Assembly (NCBI RefSeq): GCF_019972155.1
Contig: NZ_BOVL01000020.1
Location: forward strand, 20,574 to 82,125
Origin: Bradyrhizobium sp. RD5-C2
Lineage (GTDB): Bacteria; Pseudomonadota; Alphaproteobacteria; Rhizobiales; Xanthobacteraceae
Reading direction: 5' to 3'
Length of the DNA stretch: 61,552 bases
Below the pieces are notes generated by a model. The model was not told where the DNA came from. It saw nothing but the letters and a program-made list of their open reading frames with translations, and ran no database searches. Shown here one piece after another: positions 31,976 to 40,911 of the stretch (its first letter is position 1; each line of letters starts with the position of its first letter). The position numbers and the translations under genes are program-made.

Positions 31976-33301
31976 ATGGCCACGATCAACAAGATCATGC
32001 GCGCCTTCACCCGTGAGGGGGCGCGCGGCAAGCGCTTCACGCCCGAGATGGAGCTGCGGCGCGCGCTGCTGAACTGCCTCCTGTGGGAGAACCAGTTCTA
32101 CGAGGACGGCGTCGCGATCGCGGATCGCATCAAGGCGCTGGTGCCGAAGGTCGAGCCCGCGCGTGTCGCGGAGCTCGCGATCGCCGCCCGCGAGACCATG
32201 AAGCTGCGGCATGCGCCGCTGCTCGTGGTCCGCGAGATGGCGCGGCACGCGACCCATCGCGGCCTCGTCGCCGATGCGCTCGCCCGCGTGATCCAGCGGC
32301 CGGACGAGATGACCGAGCTGCTTGCGATCTACTGGGCGGAAGCGCTCGGCCCGCAGCAGCAGCGCAAGCGTCAGCCGGTCTCGGCGCAGATCAAGAAGGG
32401 GCTGGCGCGGGCGCTGACCAAGTTCGACGCCTACCAGCTCGCGAAGTACGATCGCGACGGCGCCGTGCGGATCAAGGACGTGCTGTTCCTGGTTCACGCC
32501 AAGCCGAAGGACGCCGCACAGGAGAAGGTGTGGAAGCAGCTCGTCGACGGCGAGCTGGCCTCGCCCGACACCTGGGAGGTTTCGCTTTCGTCCGGCAAGG
32601 ACAAGCGTGAGACCTTCGAGCGGCTGATCGCCGAGAACAGGCTCGGCGGGCTGGCGCTGCTGCGCAACCTGCGCCTGATGCAGAAGGCGGAGGTGCCGCG
32701 CCGGACCATTGCGGACGCGATTGAGGCGATGCGGACGGATCGTATCCTGCCCTACCGCTTCATCACGGCGGCGCGTTATGCGCCGGACTTCGAGCCCGAG
32801 CTCGAGGCCGCGATGCTGAAGTCGGTCAAGGACTACGCGCGGCTTGACGGCCGCACGCGGCTCCTGATCGACGTGTCGGGATCGATGTTCACGCCGCTCT
32901 CGGCCCAGTCCGAGATGACACGTGCGGAAGCGGCCTGCGGGCTTGCGATCCTCGCCCGCGAGGTCTGCGACGAGGTGGAGATCTTCACGTTCAGCAATGA
33001 ACTCGTGAAGCTGCCGCCGCGCCGCGGCTTCGCGCTGCGCGATGCGATCATCGGCTCGCAGCCGCATGGCGGGACGTATCTCGGCAAGGCTGTGACGGAG
33101 ATCGACCGCAAGGGCGATCGCCTGATCGTCTTCACCGACGAGCAGAGCCACGACCAGGTGCCCGCGCCCAAGGGACGCGGATACATGGTCAACGTGGCGT
33201 CCTACCAGCACGGCGTCGGACACGGCGCGTGGACGCGGGTCGACGGCTTCTCGGAGGCCGTGATCGCCTGGATCGCGGCGTCGGAAGCGACTGCACACTG
33301 A
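31976..33301 (+). CDS. rsr: Ro60 orthologue (TROVE domain ring protein, Rsr)
   Basis: A 441-residue TROVE/vWA protein, the bacterial Ro60. ATG follows AAAGGAGG with a 5-nt spacer. Residues 20-285 are helical (HEAT-like) TROVE repeats that form a ring (LLNCLLWENQFYEDG, KLRHAPLLVVREMARH, RLGGLALLRNLRLMQ). Residues 290-441 form a von Willebrand A domain with an intact MIDAS, LLIDVSGSM (D299, S301, S303), and T-D-E-Q-S further on. Ro60 binds Y RNAs on its outer surface and misfolded RNA ends in its cavity; in Deinococcus and Salmonella it works with PNPase and RNA repair. Four Y RNAs lie immediately upstream. No rtcB ligase or wyl/rtcR regulator is adjacent. Confidence 0.95.
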   Translation: MATINKIMRAFTREGARGKRFTPEMELRRALLNCLLWENQFYEDGVAIADRIKALVPKVEPARVAELAIAARETMKLRHAPLLVVREMARHATHRGLVADALARVIQRPDEMTELLAIYWAEALGPQQQRKRQPVSAQIKKGLARALTKFDAYQLAKYDRDGAVRIKDVLFLVHAKPKDAAQEKVWKQLVDGELASPDTWEVSLSSGKDKRETFERLIAENRLGGLALLRNLRLMQKAEVPRRTIADAIEAMRTDRILPYRFITAARYAPDFEPELEAAMLKSVKDYARLDGRTRLLIDVSGSMFTPLSAQSEMTRAEAACGLAILAREVCDEVEIFTFSNELVKLPPRRGFALRDAIIGSQPHGGTYLGKAVTEIDRKGDRLIVFTDEQSHDQVPAPKGRGYMVNVASYQHGVGHGAWTRVDGFSEAVIAWIAASEATAH

Positions 33302-33319
33302 CGTCTGCATCAACAACGG

Positions 33320-33346
33320 GCCCGGACGCGCGATGCGCGCCCGGGC
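33320..33346 (+). terminator. hairpin terminator after Ro60 gene
   Basis: GCCCGG-A-CGCGC pairs with GCGCG-C-CCGGGC around a GAT loop, eleven pairs with an A.C mismatch, starting 18 nt after the stop. There is no T-run on either strand, so it may be factor-assisted or stabilise the mRNA end. It lies between convergent genes and may serve both. Confidence 0.6.
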
Positions 33347-33395
33347 TCCATGCCTTTCGGCGCGACCGCCGCGAAAGACAGCGCGCGATCCCGCC

Positions 33396-34100
33396 TCAAT
33401 CCTCGATCTCGCCGCTGCGGATCGCGAGCCGGATCGCCTGCGCCGTCGTCGCGACGCCAAGGCGAAGCCGGGCACGCCGCAAATGGTTCTCAACTGTTCG
33501 CTCCGACAGTCCAAGCGAGGCCGCGATATCGGCCTGACGCCGGCCGGCGGCGATCCAGCGCAACACCTCGCGCTCGCGCGGCGACAGGCTCGACGCGCCG
33601 TTCGCCTCGCGTGCTTCCAATAGCCGGCGCGCGGCCCGAAAGGCCGCGGTGCCAATCATCGTCAGGGCCACTCGCGCCCGCGCCGACGCGTCGATCCGCG
33701 TTCCGGCAAAGCTCATCGCACCTTCAAGGCCGCTCCGCCCGAACACCGGGACCTGCAATCCGTGGAAACCGGGCCCGCGCGGCGTGCGCACCACGCGGTA
33801 TTTCTCGCCACGCGCCGACATCACCTTGGTCCAGAAAAACGCCTCATCCACGTTGAGGAAATTGCGCGTTACCGGACAATGCCGGACATAGGTCTCGGCA
33901 TCGACCGTCACGCCCTTGCCGAACCAGTCACCCTCGACCCAGTAGATTCTGTCAACCAGGTCCTCACGCGAAGGAGACGCCGAGAACATCACGAAGCGGT
34001 CGTAGCCGAGCGGCATGCTCGCCGACCGGACAGCCGCCTGGATCGCGGACAAGCTCCCGCCGCCCTCAATCGCAACCACGGCTTCGATGTAGTGGTCCAT
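33396..34100 (-). CDS. LuxR-type regulator with autoinducer-binding-like domain
   Basis: A 234-residue protein. The C-terminal LuxR/GerE helix-turn-helix (about 168-230) is LSPREREVLRWIAAGRRQAD, followed by LGLSERTVENHLRRARLRLG. The N-terminal 155 residues have the autoinducer-binding fold: a Y-W-x(n)-D/W-like core (RIYWVEGDWFG), VTRNFLNVDEAFFW, and GLQVPVFGRSGLEGAMSFAG. No LuxI synthase is close, so it is a candidate LuxR solo. Genome context gives no ligand. The Ro60 gene is convergent. Confidence 0.88.
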   Translation of the reverse strand: MDHYIEAVVAIEGGGSLSAIQAAVRSASMPLGYDRFVMFSASPSREDLVDRIYWVEGDWFGKGVTVDAETYVRHCPVTRNFLNVDEAFFWTKVMSARGEKYRVVRTPRGPGFHGLQVPVFGRSGLEGAMSFAGTRIDASARARVALTMIGTAAFRAARRLLEAREANGASSLSPREREVLRWIAAGRRQADIAASLGLSERTVENHLRRARLRLGVATTAQAIRLAIRSGEIED

Positions 34101-34255
34101 GCGGATGCCATCGTATCTCGGGAAACCCCGTCGAGCGCCACCCTGCCCGTTGAGGACTTTCCCTCAAGCCAGGTGGACCGGCAAGGCGCGCAACGTTGTC
34201 CGGCCGCGGGCGGCGTGGCGGGCTCGCCGCGCCGCCTCGAGCCGGGCCGATGGCT

Positions 34256-35131
34256 TCAACGCCCGCCAAGCGTATCAAGCAAGGCCTTGGCCGCCGCCTT
34301 GCCGACATTGTTGGCGGCGAAGGGACTGTCTCCGGTGATCAGCTTGCGATCCTGATGTGTCTTGCCGGTGATGTCCTTGTTCAGGATCTCGACGCCGAGC
34401 GCCTGCAGCTCCTCGCCGAAGGCCCAGGTCAGCGCACCCGGCATGTAACCGATGTCGGGCGTCGTCCGATCGATCGCATCGGGGAATGCGCAGATCTTGT
34501 AACCCTTGAAAGGATAATCGCCCTTGGCTTCACCGACCGCGGACGCCAGCAGCGCCGCCGGGCCATGGCAAAGCGAAACGATATGCTTGTCGTTGTCGAG
34601 CGCCCATTTCAGGACCGCCTTGATGTCGAGGCTTTCGGGAAGACCGATCAGCGCACCATGGCCGCCGGGAATGAACACCGCGATGTAGTCGGAATCCTTG
34701 CCGAGCTTGTTTTCGATCACGTCGGAGAGTTTCAGCGGCTGCTTCAGCCTGCCGAGATACTTCTGGTAGATGCTCTTGACCGCGTCGTCCTGGTTCGGGA
34801 ACGCCCAGAGCTCAAACTTGACCGGATTGCCCGACACGGTGGCGATGTCGAATTCGAAGCCGGCCTTGTCGAGGTGATACATCGGCAACAAGGTCTCGAC
34901 CGGATGATTCCCGGTCGAGAACATCGTGCCATTCTGCAACAGCAGATAGCGCTCGTCCGCGGCGATCATCAGGATTTTCCAGCGGCCCCCCTTGTAGGCG
35001 TTGGGATAGTCCGCGCCGGAGAGATCCGACTTGGCCGAGGTGAATTGCCCAAGCGAGTAAGGTGACGGAAAGAAGGCGTTGTTCTCCGCCGGATCGGCTA
35101 CCGGACGCTTGTCCTGGGATTGCTCGGTCAT
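34256..35131 (-). CDS. hchA: Hsp31/HchA chaperone-deglycase of the DJ-1/PfpI superfamily
   Basis: A 291-residue orthologue of E. coli Hsp31 (HchA) over its whole length. Landmarks: NAFFPSPYSLGQFTS at the start, FSTGNHPVETLLPMYHL, VFIPGGHGALIGLPES, and the nucleophile elbow SLCHGPAALLAS with the catalytic cysteine and histidine, ending with TGDSPFAANNVGK. It acts as glyoxalase III, protein deglycase and holdase chaperone. ATG 35131 follows GAGAGGA with a 7-nt gap; the extra 27 codons upstream do not match the family. Cytoplasmic. Confidence 0.95.
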   Translation of the reverse strand: MTEQSQDKRPVADPAENNAFFPSPYSLGQFTSAKSDLSGADYPNAYKGGRWKILMIAADERYLLLQNGTMFSTGNHPVETLLPMYHLDKAGFEFDIATVSGNPVKFELWAFPNQDDAVKSIYQKYLGRLKQPLKLSDVIENKLGKDSDYIAVFIPGGHGALIGLPESLDIKAVLKWALDNDKHIVSLCHGPAALLASAVGEAKGDYPFKGYKICAFPDAIDRTTPDIGYMPGALTWAFGEELQALGVEILNKDITGKTHQDRKLITGDSPFAANNVGKAAAKALLDTLGGR

Positions 35132-35377
35132 CGAGATATCCTCTCTCATCGTGTTGCGGTCCGGCAAAGGTAAGCACGCCGCGCGCAATCGCGAATGAGG
35201 GATTTCCCTCAATGCGTCACGGGATGGAAGAATTTGACGCCAGTCCGGCGCAGCATGAGGGAACCCATCACGACGTCGGGAGGCCCCCGCGCCTGCTGCC
35301 CGCCATTTCGCTGCGGTTCATCTCCGCGGACCGATAGTGCGCGGGACCCTTCCCGGTCTCGCAAGGAGCCGTGCACC

Positions 35378-37291
35378 ATGCCGATCAGCCGCCGGCGCGC
35401 ACTGACGCTTACCTCATTTTTCATGGCGAGCCCTCTGCTTGGCACCGAAGGCCGGGCCGAACCGGCGCCAACCGCCGGGGCCGCGACCTTCGACATGGCC
35501 ACTTTCACTGCTACTTCCGGCGGCGATGCCGACGCGGCCTTTGCCAAGGCGCTGGCCGCCGTCGCCAAGGCAGCGGCTGACGCGAGCAAGGCCGGGCCGG
35601 TTCACATCGTCCTCAATCTGGAGAAGAACGCCAGCTACCGGATCAAGCGTCCGCTCGCGTTCCGGCAATTGCACGGCTTCGAGCTCAACGGCAATGGCGC
35701 GCAGCTGATCAACACGGCGCGCAGCGGGACCTTCGTGATCTCCGGCTGCAACCGCCTCACCATCCGCGATCTCACCATTGATTACGATCCGCTGCCCTTC
35801 ACCCAGGGAACGATCACCGCCTTCGACAAGCAAGCAGTCGACATCACGGTGAAGGTTGACCCCGGCTATCCCGATGATGCGGCACTGCTGGCCGCCTTCA
35901 CGGATGGCTTCTTCAAGGTGATGGATCGCCGCAACCGGGCGCTCAAGACCGGCGCCAGGGACTTCCTCTCCCCGGCCCATGCCACGCGGCTCAGCGACGG
36001 CCAGATCAAGGTGCATCTGCGGTGGGGCGCGAACGATCGTTTCCTGAGCCAGCTGCCGATCACGGCCGGTGACGTCGTCACTATCGCAAACAGCGGCGCG
36101 CACGCCATCGCCGTAGACTCCAGCGTCGCTACCAGCCTGATCGACGTGAAGCTGCTGGCCTCGCCAGGCATGGGCATCATTGAGAACGGCGGCGAAGGCT
36201 CGATGATGCTGCAGAAAGTCTCGGTCGTTCCGGGACCCCGGCCGAAGGGCGCGACGACCGATCGCCTGATCTCAACCAATTCCGACGGTTCGCACTTCAC
36301 CGCGGTCGCGCGCGGTCCGACCATGGAGGATTGCAGTTTCGCCAACACCTCCGACGACGCCGTCAACGTGCACGGCTTCTACTACTACGTGGTGGCGAAG
36401 ACCGCGCCGCGGCGATTTCTGCTCAGCCCGAAATGGGACGTCGGGCTTGCGGCCGGCGACGATGTCGAGAGCTGCGATCACGCGACGTTTCGCTCGCTCG
36501 GGCGCGGCAAGGTCGAGCAATTGACCAAGCGCCACGCGCCAGAGCTGAAGGCGAAGATCGCCCAAATCTGGAAAGGCAGGAGCCCGACCACCCAGCCGGA
36601 CCTGATCTACGACGTGGTCATGCAACAGGACCTGCCGCTCAAGACCGGCGATTCCATCACCTCGCTGACGCATATCGGATCCGGCGCCACCGTGCTGCGC
36701 TGCAATTTCCACGCCTGCGGCCGCGTGCTGATGAAGGCGCCGAATGCCATCGTCGAGAACTGCCAGTTCACGTTCTCGACCGGGGTCGCGTTACAGGCAG
36801 GCAGCGACATCGGCTTCTGGTCGGAGTCCGGATTTGCCGACAACCTCGTGTTCCGTAACAACCGCTTCAGCCATTGCGTCAACGGCGCCAATGAGCTGAC
36901 CAGCGGCAGCGGCACGCTCGGCACCATCTATGTCGGCATGGTGCCGCCGGAAGGCGCCAAGGGATTTCAGGACAATTTCCAGAACCGGCGCGTCATCATC
37001 GAAGGCAATCACATCGACGATTCCTACATCTACGCGATCTTCGTCAGCAATGCCGACGGCGTCAAAATCGCCGGCAATGTGATCGGCCAGACATTTCTGC
37101 GCGGCGGCGCGTTCGGGGCGGGTGACTTCTTCCACATCAAGCCCGACAGCGCGATCTTCGTCGGCCGCGCCAGAAACGTCGAGATCAGCAACAACGTCGC
37201 CGCACACGGCCGGATCGCGACCAATGCCGTCGCGATCGATCCCAGCTGCGACAAGCATTCGGTGCATCTTGCCGGCAACAGGCTGGCCTGA
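35378..37291 (+). CDS. Tat-exported right-handed beta-helix protein
   Basis: A 637-residue protein with a twin-arginine signal (ISRRRALTLTSFFMASPLLG). The ATG follows AAGGAG. The body is a pectate-lyase-like parallel beta-helix: N-terminal LNGNGAQLINTARSGTFVIS with N-R-L-T-I-R-D-L-T-I-D-Y-D, and later repeated strand-turn units such as NAIVENCQFTFSTGVALQAG, LVFRNNRFSHC, VIIEGNHIDDSYIYAIFV, VKIAGNVIGQ and VEISNNVAAHG. The family includes polysaccharide lyases and epimerases. Catalytic residues are not identifiable by eye. Likely a carbohydrate-active periplasmic enzyme. Confidence 0.85.
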   Translation: MPISRRRALTLTSFFMASPLLGTEGRAEPAPTAGAATFDMATFTATSGGDADAAFAKALAAVAKAAADASKAGPVHIVLNLEKNASYRIKRPLAFRQLHGFELNGNGAQLINTARSGTFVISGCNRLTIRDLTIDYDPLPFTQGTITAFDKQAVDITVKVDPGYPDDAALLAAFTDGFFKVMDRRNRALKTGARDFLSPAHATRLSDGQIKVHLRWGANDRFLSQLPITAGDVVTIANSGAHAIAVDSSVATSLIDVKLLASPGMGIIENGGEGSMMLQKVSVVPGPRPKGATTDRLISTNSDGSHFTAVARGPTMEDCSFANTSDDAVNVHGFYYYVVAKTAPRRFLLSPKWDVGLAAGDDVESCDHATFRSLGRGKVEQLTKRHAPELKAKIAQIWKGRSPTTQPDLIYDVVMQQDLPLKTGDSITSLTHIGSGATVLRCNFHACGRVLMKAPNAIVENCQFTFSTGVALQAGSDIGFWSESGFADNLVFRNNRFSHCVNGANELTSGSGTLGTIYVGMVPPEGAKGFQDNFQNRRVIIEGNHIDDSYIYAIFVSNADGVKIAGNVIGQTFLRGGAFGAGDFFHIKPDSAIFVGRARNVEISNNVAAHGRIATNAVAIDPSCDKHSVHLAGNRLA

Positions 37292-37307
37292 GCGAGCACA
37301 ACGCCGC

Positions 37308-38462
37308 TCAGGGCTTCATGCCGAGAGCCCGCCACATCGCGCGGATGATCCGGAACGAGCGCGCGTCGCCGACGAGGCCTCGCTGCATCCGGTTCATCGC
37401 ATAGGCGAACGTCATCCGCGCGTCGGCATCGACAAGCACGAACGAGCCGCCGCCGCCCGACCAGAACAGCGTGTTGGGATTCGGCGGCACCAGGCTGAGG
37501 ATCGGGCTCGGCAAACCGAAGCCGAGGCCGAAACGGACCGAGATACCGCGCATCACGAGGTCGGGGCCGTCGATCTGTACCTCCAGCGCCTTGCGGCAGC
37601 CGGCCTCCGACATGATCCGCTGCCCTTTCGCGGTGCCGCCGGTCGCGAGGATGGTCTGGATGGCGGCGATCGATCGCGCGTTGCCGTGACCGTTCACTGC
37701 CGGGATCTCGGCGCCGCGCCAGGCGCGAGTGCGGGTCGACGGCACGTCGGTGCGGGTGTCGCTGAAGGTGATCTTCTGGATCGTGGTCATTTCCACATCG
37801 GTCGCGGCCGCCGCCGGCAGGAATGGCACGAGATCGGCGACACGATGGTCTTCCGATGCCGGCAGGCCGATCCAGAAATCCGCATTCAAGGGAGAAGCGA
37901 TCTCCTCGCGAAACACCGTGCCGAGCGTCTTGCCGGTAACGCGACGAACGACTTCTCCAATCAGGAAACCGAAGCTGTAGACGTGGTAGCCGGACGCGGT
38001 GCCCGGCTCCCACAGCGGCACTTGGGCGGCAAGCGTCGAGGTCGCCTTGTCCCAGTCATAGAAGTCCTCGCCGCTGATCGCGGGATGCCAGCCCGAGAGG
38101 CCGGCCGAGTGGCTCATCAATTGCGCCACGGTGATGGCGCCCTTGCCGTTGGCCGCGAATTCCGGCCAGTAGCGCGCCACCGGTGCCGCGAAGTCGAGCG
38201 CGCCGCGGTCGGCGAGCCACAACGCGGTCAGCGCGGTCATGGTCTTGGTGATCGAATAGACGTTGACGATGGTGTCGCGCGTCCAGGGCCGCAGCTCGGC
38301 CTCATCGGCAAAGCCGCCCCACAGATCGACCACGGTCTCGCCCTCGATCGTGGCGCAGAACGATGCGCCGAGCTCCTCCCCGTCGGCGAAATTGGCCTCG
38401 AACGCCTCGCGCGCCGCCGAAAATCGCGCGTCGGCAAATCCGTCTGATATCGCAACTGCCAT
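37308..38462 (-). CDS. serine hydrolase, class C beta-lactamase fold (EstB-like)
   Basis: A 384-residue protein of the beta-lactamase/D-Ala carboxypeptidase (S12) family. The active serine is S70-I-T-K73 in VYSITKTMTAL, the Tyr-x-Asn equivalent is the YHVYSFGF region, and the third box is GGGGS near the C-terminus. No signal peptide is evident, which fits cytoplasmic EstB-type esterases rather than a resistance enzyme. Start at 38462; 24 codons upstream are rejected. Substrate unknown. Confidence 0.88.
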   Translation of the reverse strand: MAVAISDGFADARFSAAREAFEANFADGEELGASFCATIEGETVVDLWGGFADEAELRPWTRDTIVNVYSITKTMTALTALWLADRGALDFAAPVARYWPEFAANGKGAITVAQLMSHSAGLSGWHPAISGEDFYDWDKATSTLAAQVPLWEPGTASGYHVYSFGFLIGEVVRRVTGKTLGTVFREEIASPLNADFWIGLPASEDHRVADLVPFLPAAAATDVEMTTIQKITFSDTRTDVPSTRTRAWRGAEIPAVNGHGNARSIAAIQTILATGGTAKGQRIMSEAGCRKALEVQIDGPDLVMRGISVRFGLGFGLPSPILSLVPPNPNTLFWSGGGGSFVLVDADARMTFAYAMNRMQRGLVGDARSFRIIRAMWRALGMKP

Positions 38463-38597
38463 GACTGTGCTCCCCGCTCCGTCCCCAGGCTTTGAGGGAG
38501 GCGGGACATACGCGGTGAGAGGCGCGCCTGACAATTCTTGAATTGAACTGTTTCGTCCCCATTTATCTGAGGAGAGACGTTCCCCTTCAGTCCTGCC

Positions 38598-39293
38598 CTA
38601 CCCCTGCTTCTGCACCACCGTGATGTGCAGACGGCGGCGGATCTCCATGCCCTGGCGGCGGTAGAGCGCGATCGCCGAGGCGTTGCCGGTGAAGACGTGC
38701 AGGAACGGAAGTTCGCCGCGCGCCACGATCTGGCGGCCGACCGCCGACAGGAGCGCCTGCGCATAGCCGCGGCCGCGATGGTCGGGATGCACGCAGACCG
38801 CGGTCATCTCGGTATAGTTCCCCGGCTTCATCCGTTCCCCGGTCATCGCGACCAGCTCGCCGCCGACGCGGATGCCGAAAAAGTTGCCGAGCTCATGCGT
38901 CCGCGCGCTGAACGGTCCGGGTTTTGTCATGTCCGTCAACGCCATCATCGCGGGAACGTCGGCGGCGCCGAGCCTGACGATCTCGACGCCGGGCCGAGAG
39001 AACTCCGCCGGTGTGCCGATCATCTGCTCGCCGGTCTCGGCCAACAGCACCTTGAACTCCGGCGGCACGGGGACAGGATCGGGCGTGAACAGCACCGCGA
39101 TATCAGGTCCCGACAGCAGCGCGCCGAGCGCGGCAAAGCTCTCGGGCGACATGTCGGCCATGTCGGCGAAGGGGGCGATCGCGACCGGAAAGCGCCGGGC
39201 CTCGGCGCCGCCTTCCGCAAGGTCGCGTTGCCGTGTGGTCAGCGCGCTCCAGATTGGGCGATCAAGCGGATGGATCGGCGGGACTTCGGACAT
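38598..39293 (-). CDS. GNAT family N-acetyltransferase
   Basis: A 231-residue acetyltransferase. The acetyl-CoA binding motif A is VCVHPDHRGRGYAQALLSAV (R/Q-x-x-G-x-G/A) in the C-terminal half, with motif B HVFTGNASAIALYRRQGM. The N-terminal 100 residues form a FR47-type extension (rather like the FR47 family, with LAEGGAEARRFP). Substrate not predictable. It lies 135 nt upstream of the serine hydrolase gene on the same strand. Confidence 0.88.
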   Translation of the reverse strand: MSEVPPIHPLDRPIWSALTTRQRDLAEGGAEARRFPVAIAPFADMADMSPESFAALGALLSGPDIAVLFTPDPVPVPPEFKVLLAETGEQMIGTPAEFSRPGVEIVRLGAADVPAMMALTDMTKPGPFSARTHELGNFFGIRVGGELVAMTGERMKPGNYTEMTAVCVHPDHRGRGYAQALLSAVGRQIVARGELPFLHVFTGNASAIALYRRQGMEIRRRLHITVVQKQG

Positions 39294-39414
39294 GCGGCGC
39301 TTCGCTCCTGATTTTCCTCGAACAGAGCAAGAAGCGCCGACAAAATCCAGCGTGGCGTGACGTCGTTGCGGCTCACAATCACGCCAGCGGGATTTCGTCG
39401 GGCCGAACCGATCC

Positions 39415-40065
39415 TTAAGCCACCTTCAGGCAGAGCTCGGTACCGCCCTTGAGCGGCAGCGTGATCGACACGAAGCCGTTTTTGGGATCGCGCACGAACT
39501 CCAGAAAATCCGCCTCGGCATTGTCATTCATGACATAGCCGCCGACGCGAAGCTGCGGAGCGACGATCTCGATCACCTGGCGCGCCAGCGTCGGTCCCTT
39601 GTCGCCCGGCCAGCCGTCGATCAGGATGAAGTCGACGGGACCACCGAGATCGCGCAGCGTCTGGCGCGCATCGCCCTCGCGGATCTCGGCGTAGTCGGCA
39701 AGGCCGGCCTCGGCAAGATTGCGCTTCGCGGTTGCGACCTTGGCCGGCACGATCTCCGAGCCGATCACGGTGCCGCCGCCATTGTCGCGCATCGCGGCTG
39801 CGAAATACAGCGTCGACATTCCGACCGAGGTCGCGAACTCGGCGACGCGTTTGGTGCGCAGGCCGCGGCACAGCAGGTAGATCAATTCGCCCTGCTCAGG
39901 GTGGATCGAGAATCCCTGCTCGACATAATCGTTCGGATCGCGGCTCATCGCCGGATTGCCGCGGGGACCGCCGGCAGCCGGCCTGGGGCGCGTGACCTGC
40001 AGGCGCGCGATGACGGCAGCGACGCGGGCGTCAGCGATCGCGCTGTGCGGTTCAGCGTTGTACAT
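39415..40065 (-). CDS. class I SAM-dependent O-methyltransferase
   Basis: A 216-residue methyltransferase resembling the O-methyltransferase 3 family. Motif I is VAEFATSVGMSTLYFAAAM, the acidic loop is GSEIVPAKV, and DFILIDGWPGD is motif III/metal-binding. ATG 40065 follows GGAGA with a 7-nt gap; an ATG at 40092 overlaps the padR stop as AATGATG and could also be used. It is co-directional with and directly downstream of padR, so it may be under PadR control. Substrate unknown. Confidence 0.88.
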   Translation of the reverse strand: MYNAEPHSAIADARVAAVIARLQVTRPRPAAGGPRGNPAMSRDPNDYVEQGFSIHPEQGELIYLLCRGLRTKRVAEFATSVGMSTLYFAAAMRDNGGGTVIGSEIVPAKVATAKRNLAEAGLADYAEIREGDARQTLRDLGGPVDFILIDGWPGDKGPTLARQVIEIVAPQLRVGGYVMNDNAEADFLEFVRDPKNGFVSITLPLKGGTELCLKVA

Positions 40066-40088
40066 GAAGGGTCTCCGTTGCGATTGCA

Positions 40089-40721
40089 TCATTGCTGCAG
40101 GATTTCAGCGGCAGCGCGGTCGAGGATCTTCGCGATGCGGCGCGCCTCGGCGGCATCGCAGCCGCGCTTCTGGCGCAGCGCGCTCTTCAGGGCGTGGCGG
40201 GCGCGGTGGACATCGTCGGACGCTCCGCTGTCCAGATCGCTGACGCCGGCGAAGGCTTCGCGCACCTCCTCCATGCGGCCGCCGATCCGCGACAGTGCTT
40301 CGAGAATGGTGTCTGCGGTGGCGCGGTTCTCGGCGAGATGCGCCTTGCCCTGCTCGGTGATGCTGTAGAGCTTGCGCGCCGCGTCCTGGGTGACGCTGGC
40401 ATGGCCGATCTCCTCGAGGAAGGTCAGCGCCGGATAGATCACGCCCGGGCTCGGGCTGTAGAAGCCGTCCGACCGCTCCTCGATTTTCTTGATCAGCTCG
40501 TAGCCGTGCGCCGGCTGCTCGCCGAGCAGCGCCAGAATGACGAGTTGCAGGTCTTGCGACGAGAGCCGCCGCGATCCCGGAAAGTCGCCGCCGCCCCCCC
40601 GCCCGAAGAAGCCATGGCCGCCGCGGCCAAAGCGATGGCCGCCCCGGCCGTGCCGGCCCATGGCGAAGAAGCCAAACCGGAAGCCATCATCGTCCCGGCC
40701 GCCAAACATCGATCGTCTCAT
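40089..40721 (-). CDS. PadR family repressor with Gly/His/Arg-rich N-terminus (YqjI-like)
   Basis: A 210-residue regulator. The PadR winged helix is residues 53-125 (LQLVILALLGEQPAHGYELIK, SPGVIYPALTFLEE). The C-terminal helices carry the effector or dimer domain. Ahead of it is an unusual extension, roughly residues 8-50, rich in Gly, His, Arg and Phe with repeated R-H-G/F-G-R-G units. E. coli YqjI has a comparable His-rich N-terminus and binds nickel, so metal sensing is plausible. An inverted repeat 23 bp upstream is a likely autoregulatory operator. Confidence 0.88.
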   Translation of the reverse strand: MRRSMFGGRDDDGFRFGFFAMGRHGRGGHRFGRGGHGFFGRGGGGDFPGSRRLSSQDLQLVILALLGEQPAHGYELIKKIEERSDGFYSPSPGVIYPALTFLEEIGHASVTQDAARKLYSITEQGKAHLAENRATADTILEALSRIGGRMEEVREAFAGVSDLDSGASDDVHRARHALKSALRQKRGCDAAEARRIAKILDRAAAEILQQ

Positions 40722-40743
40722 CGTTCATTTCCTTACTGAAAAC

Positions 40744-40757
40744 ATATCTTACGATAT
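40744..40757. promoter_or_regulatory. candidate PadR operator
   Basis: ATATC-TTAC-GATAT, a perfect five-base inverted repeat in an AT-rich island (AACATATCTTACGATATATC) just upstream of the padR start codon. Such AT-rich palindromes 20-40 bp ahead of the gene are typical of PadR/YqjI autoregulation. Seen in sequence; the binding is inferred. Confidence 0.6.
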
Positions 40758-40911
40758 ATCTACCGATGAGACGGTGCCAACCCACGTTTTCGTGAGGTCC
40801 CGCGGACGAAGCAGCGACCGGAACCGGCCCGGGACTGGTGGCTCACGCCGGGCTTGCCCGCCTTCGCGCGGCTGGCTTATGGCTTTGACGCCCCGCAAGC
40901 CCCTCCGACTC

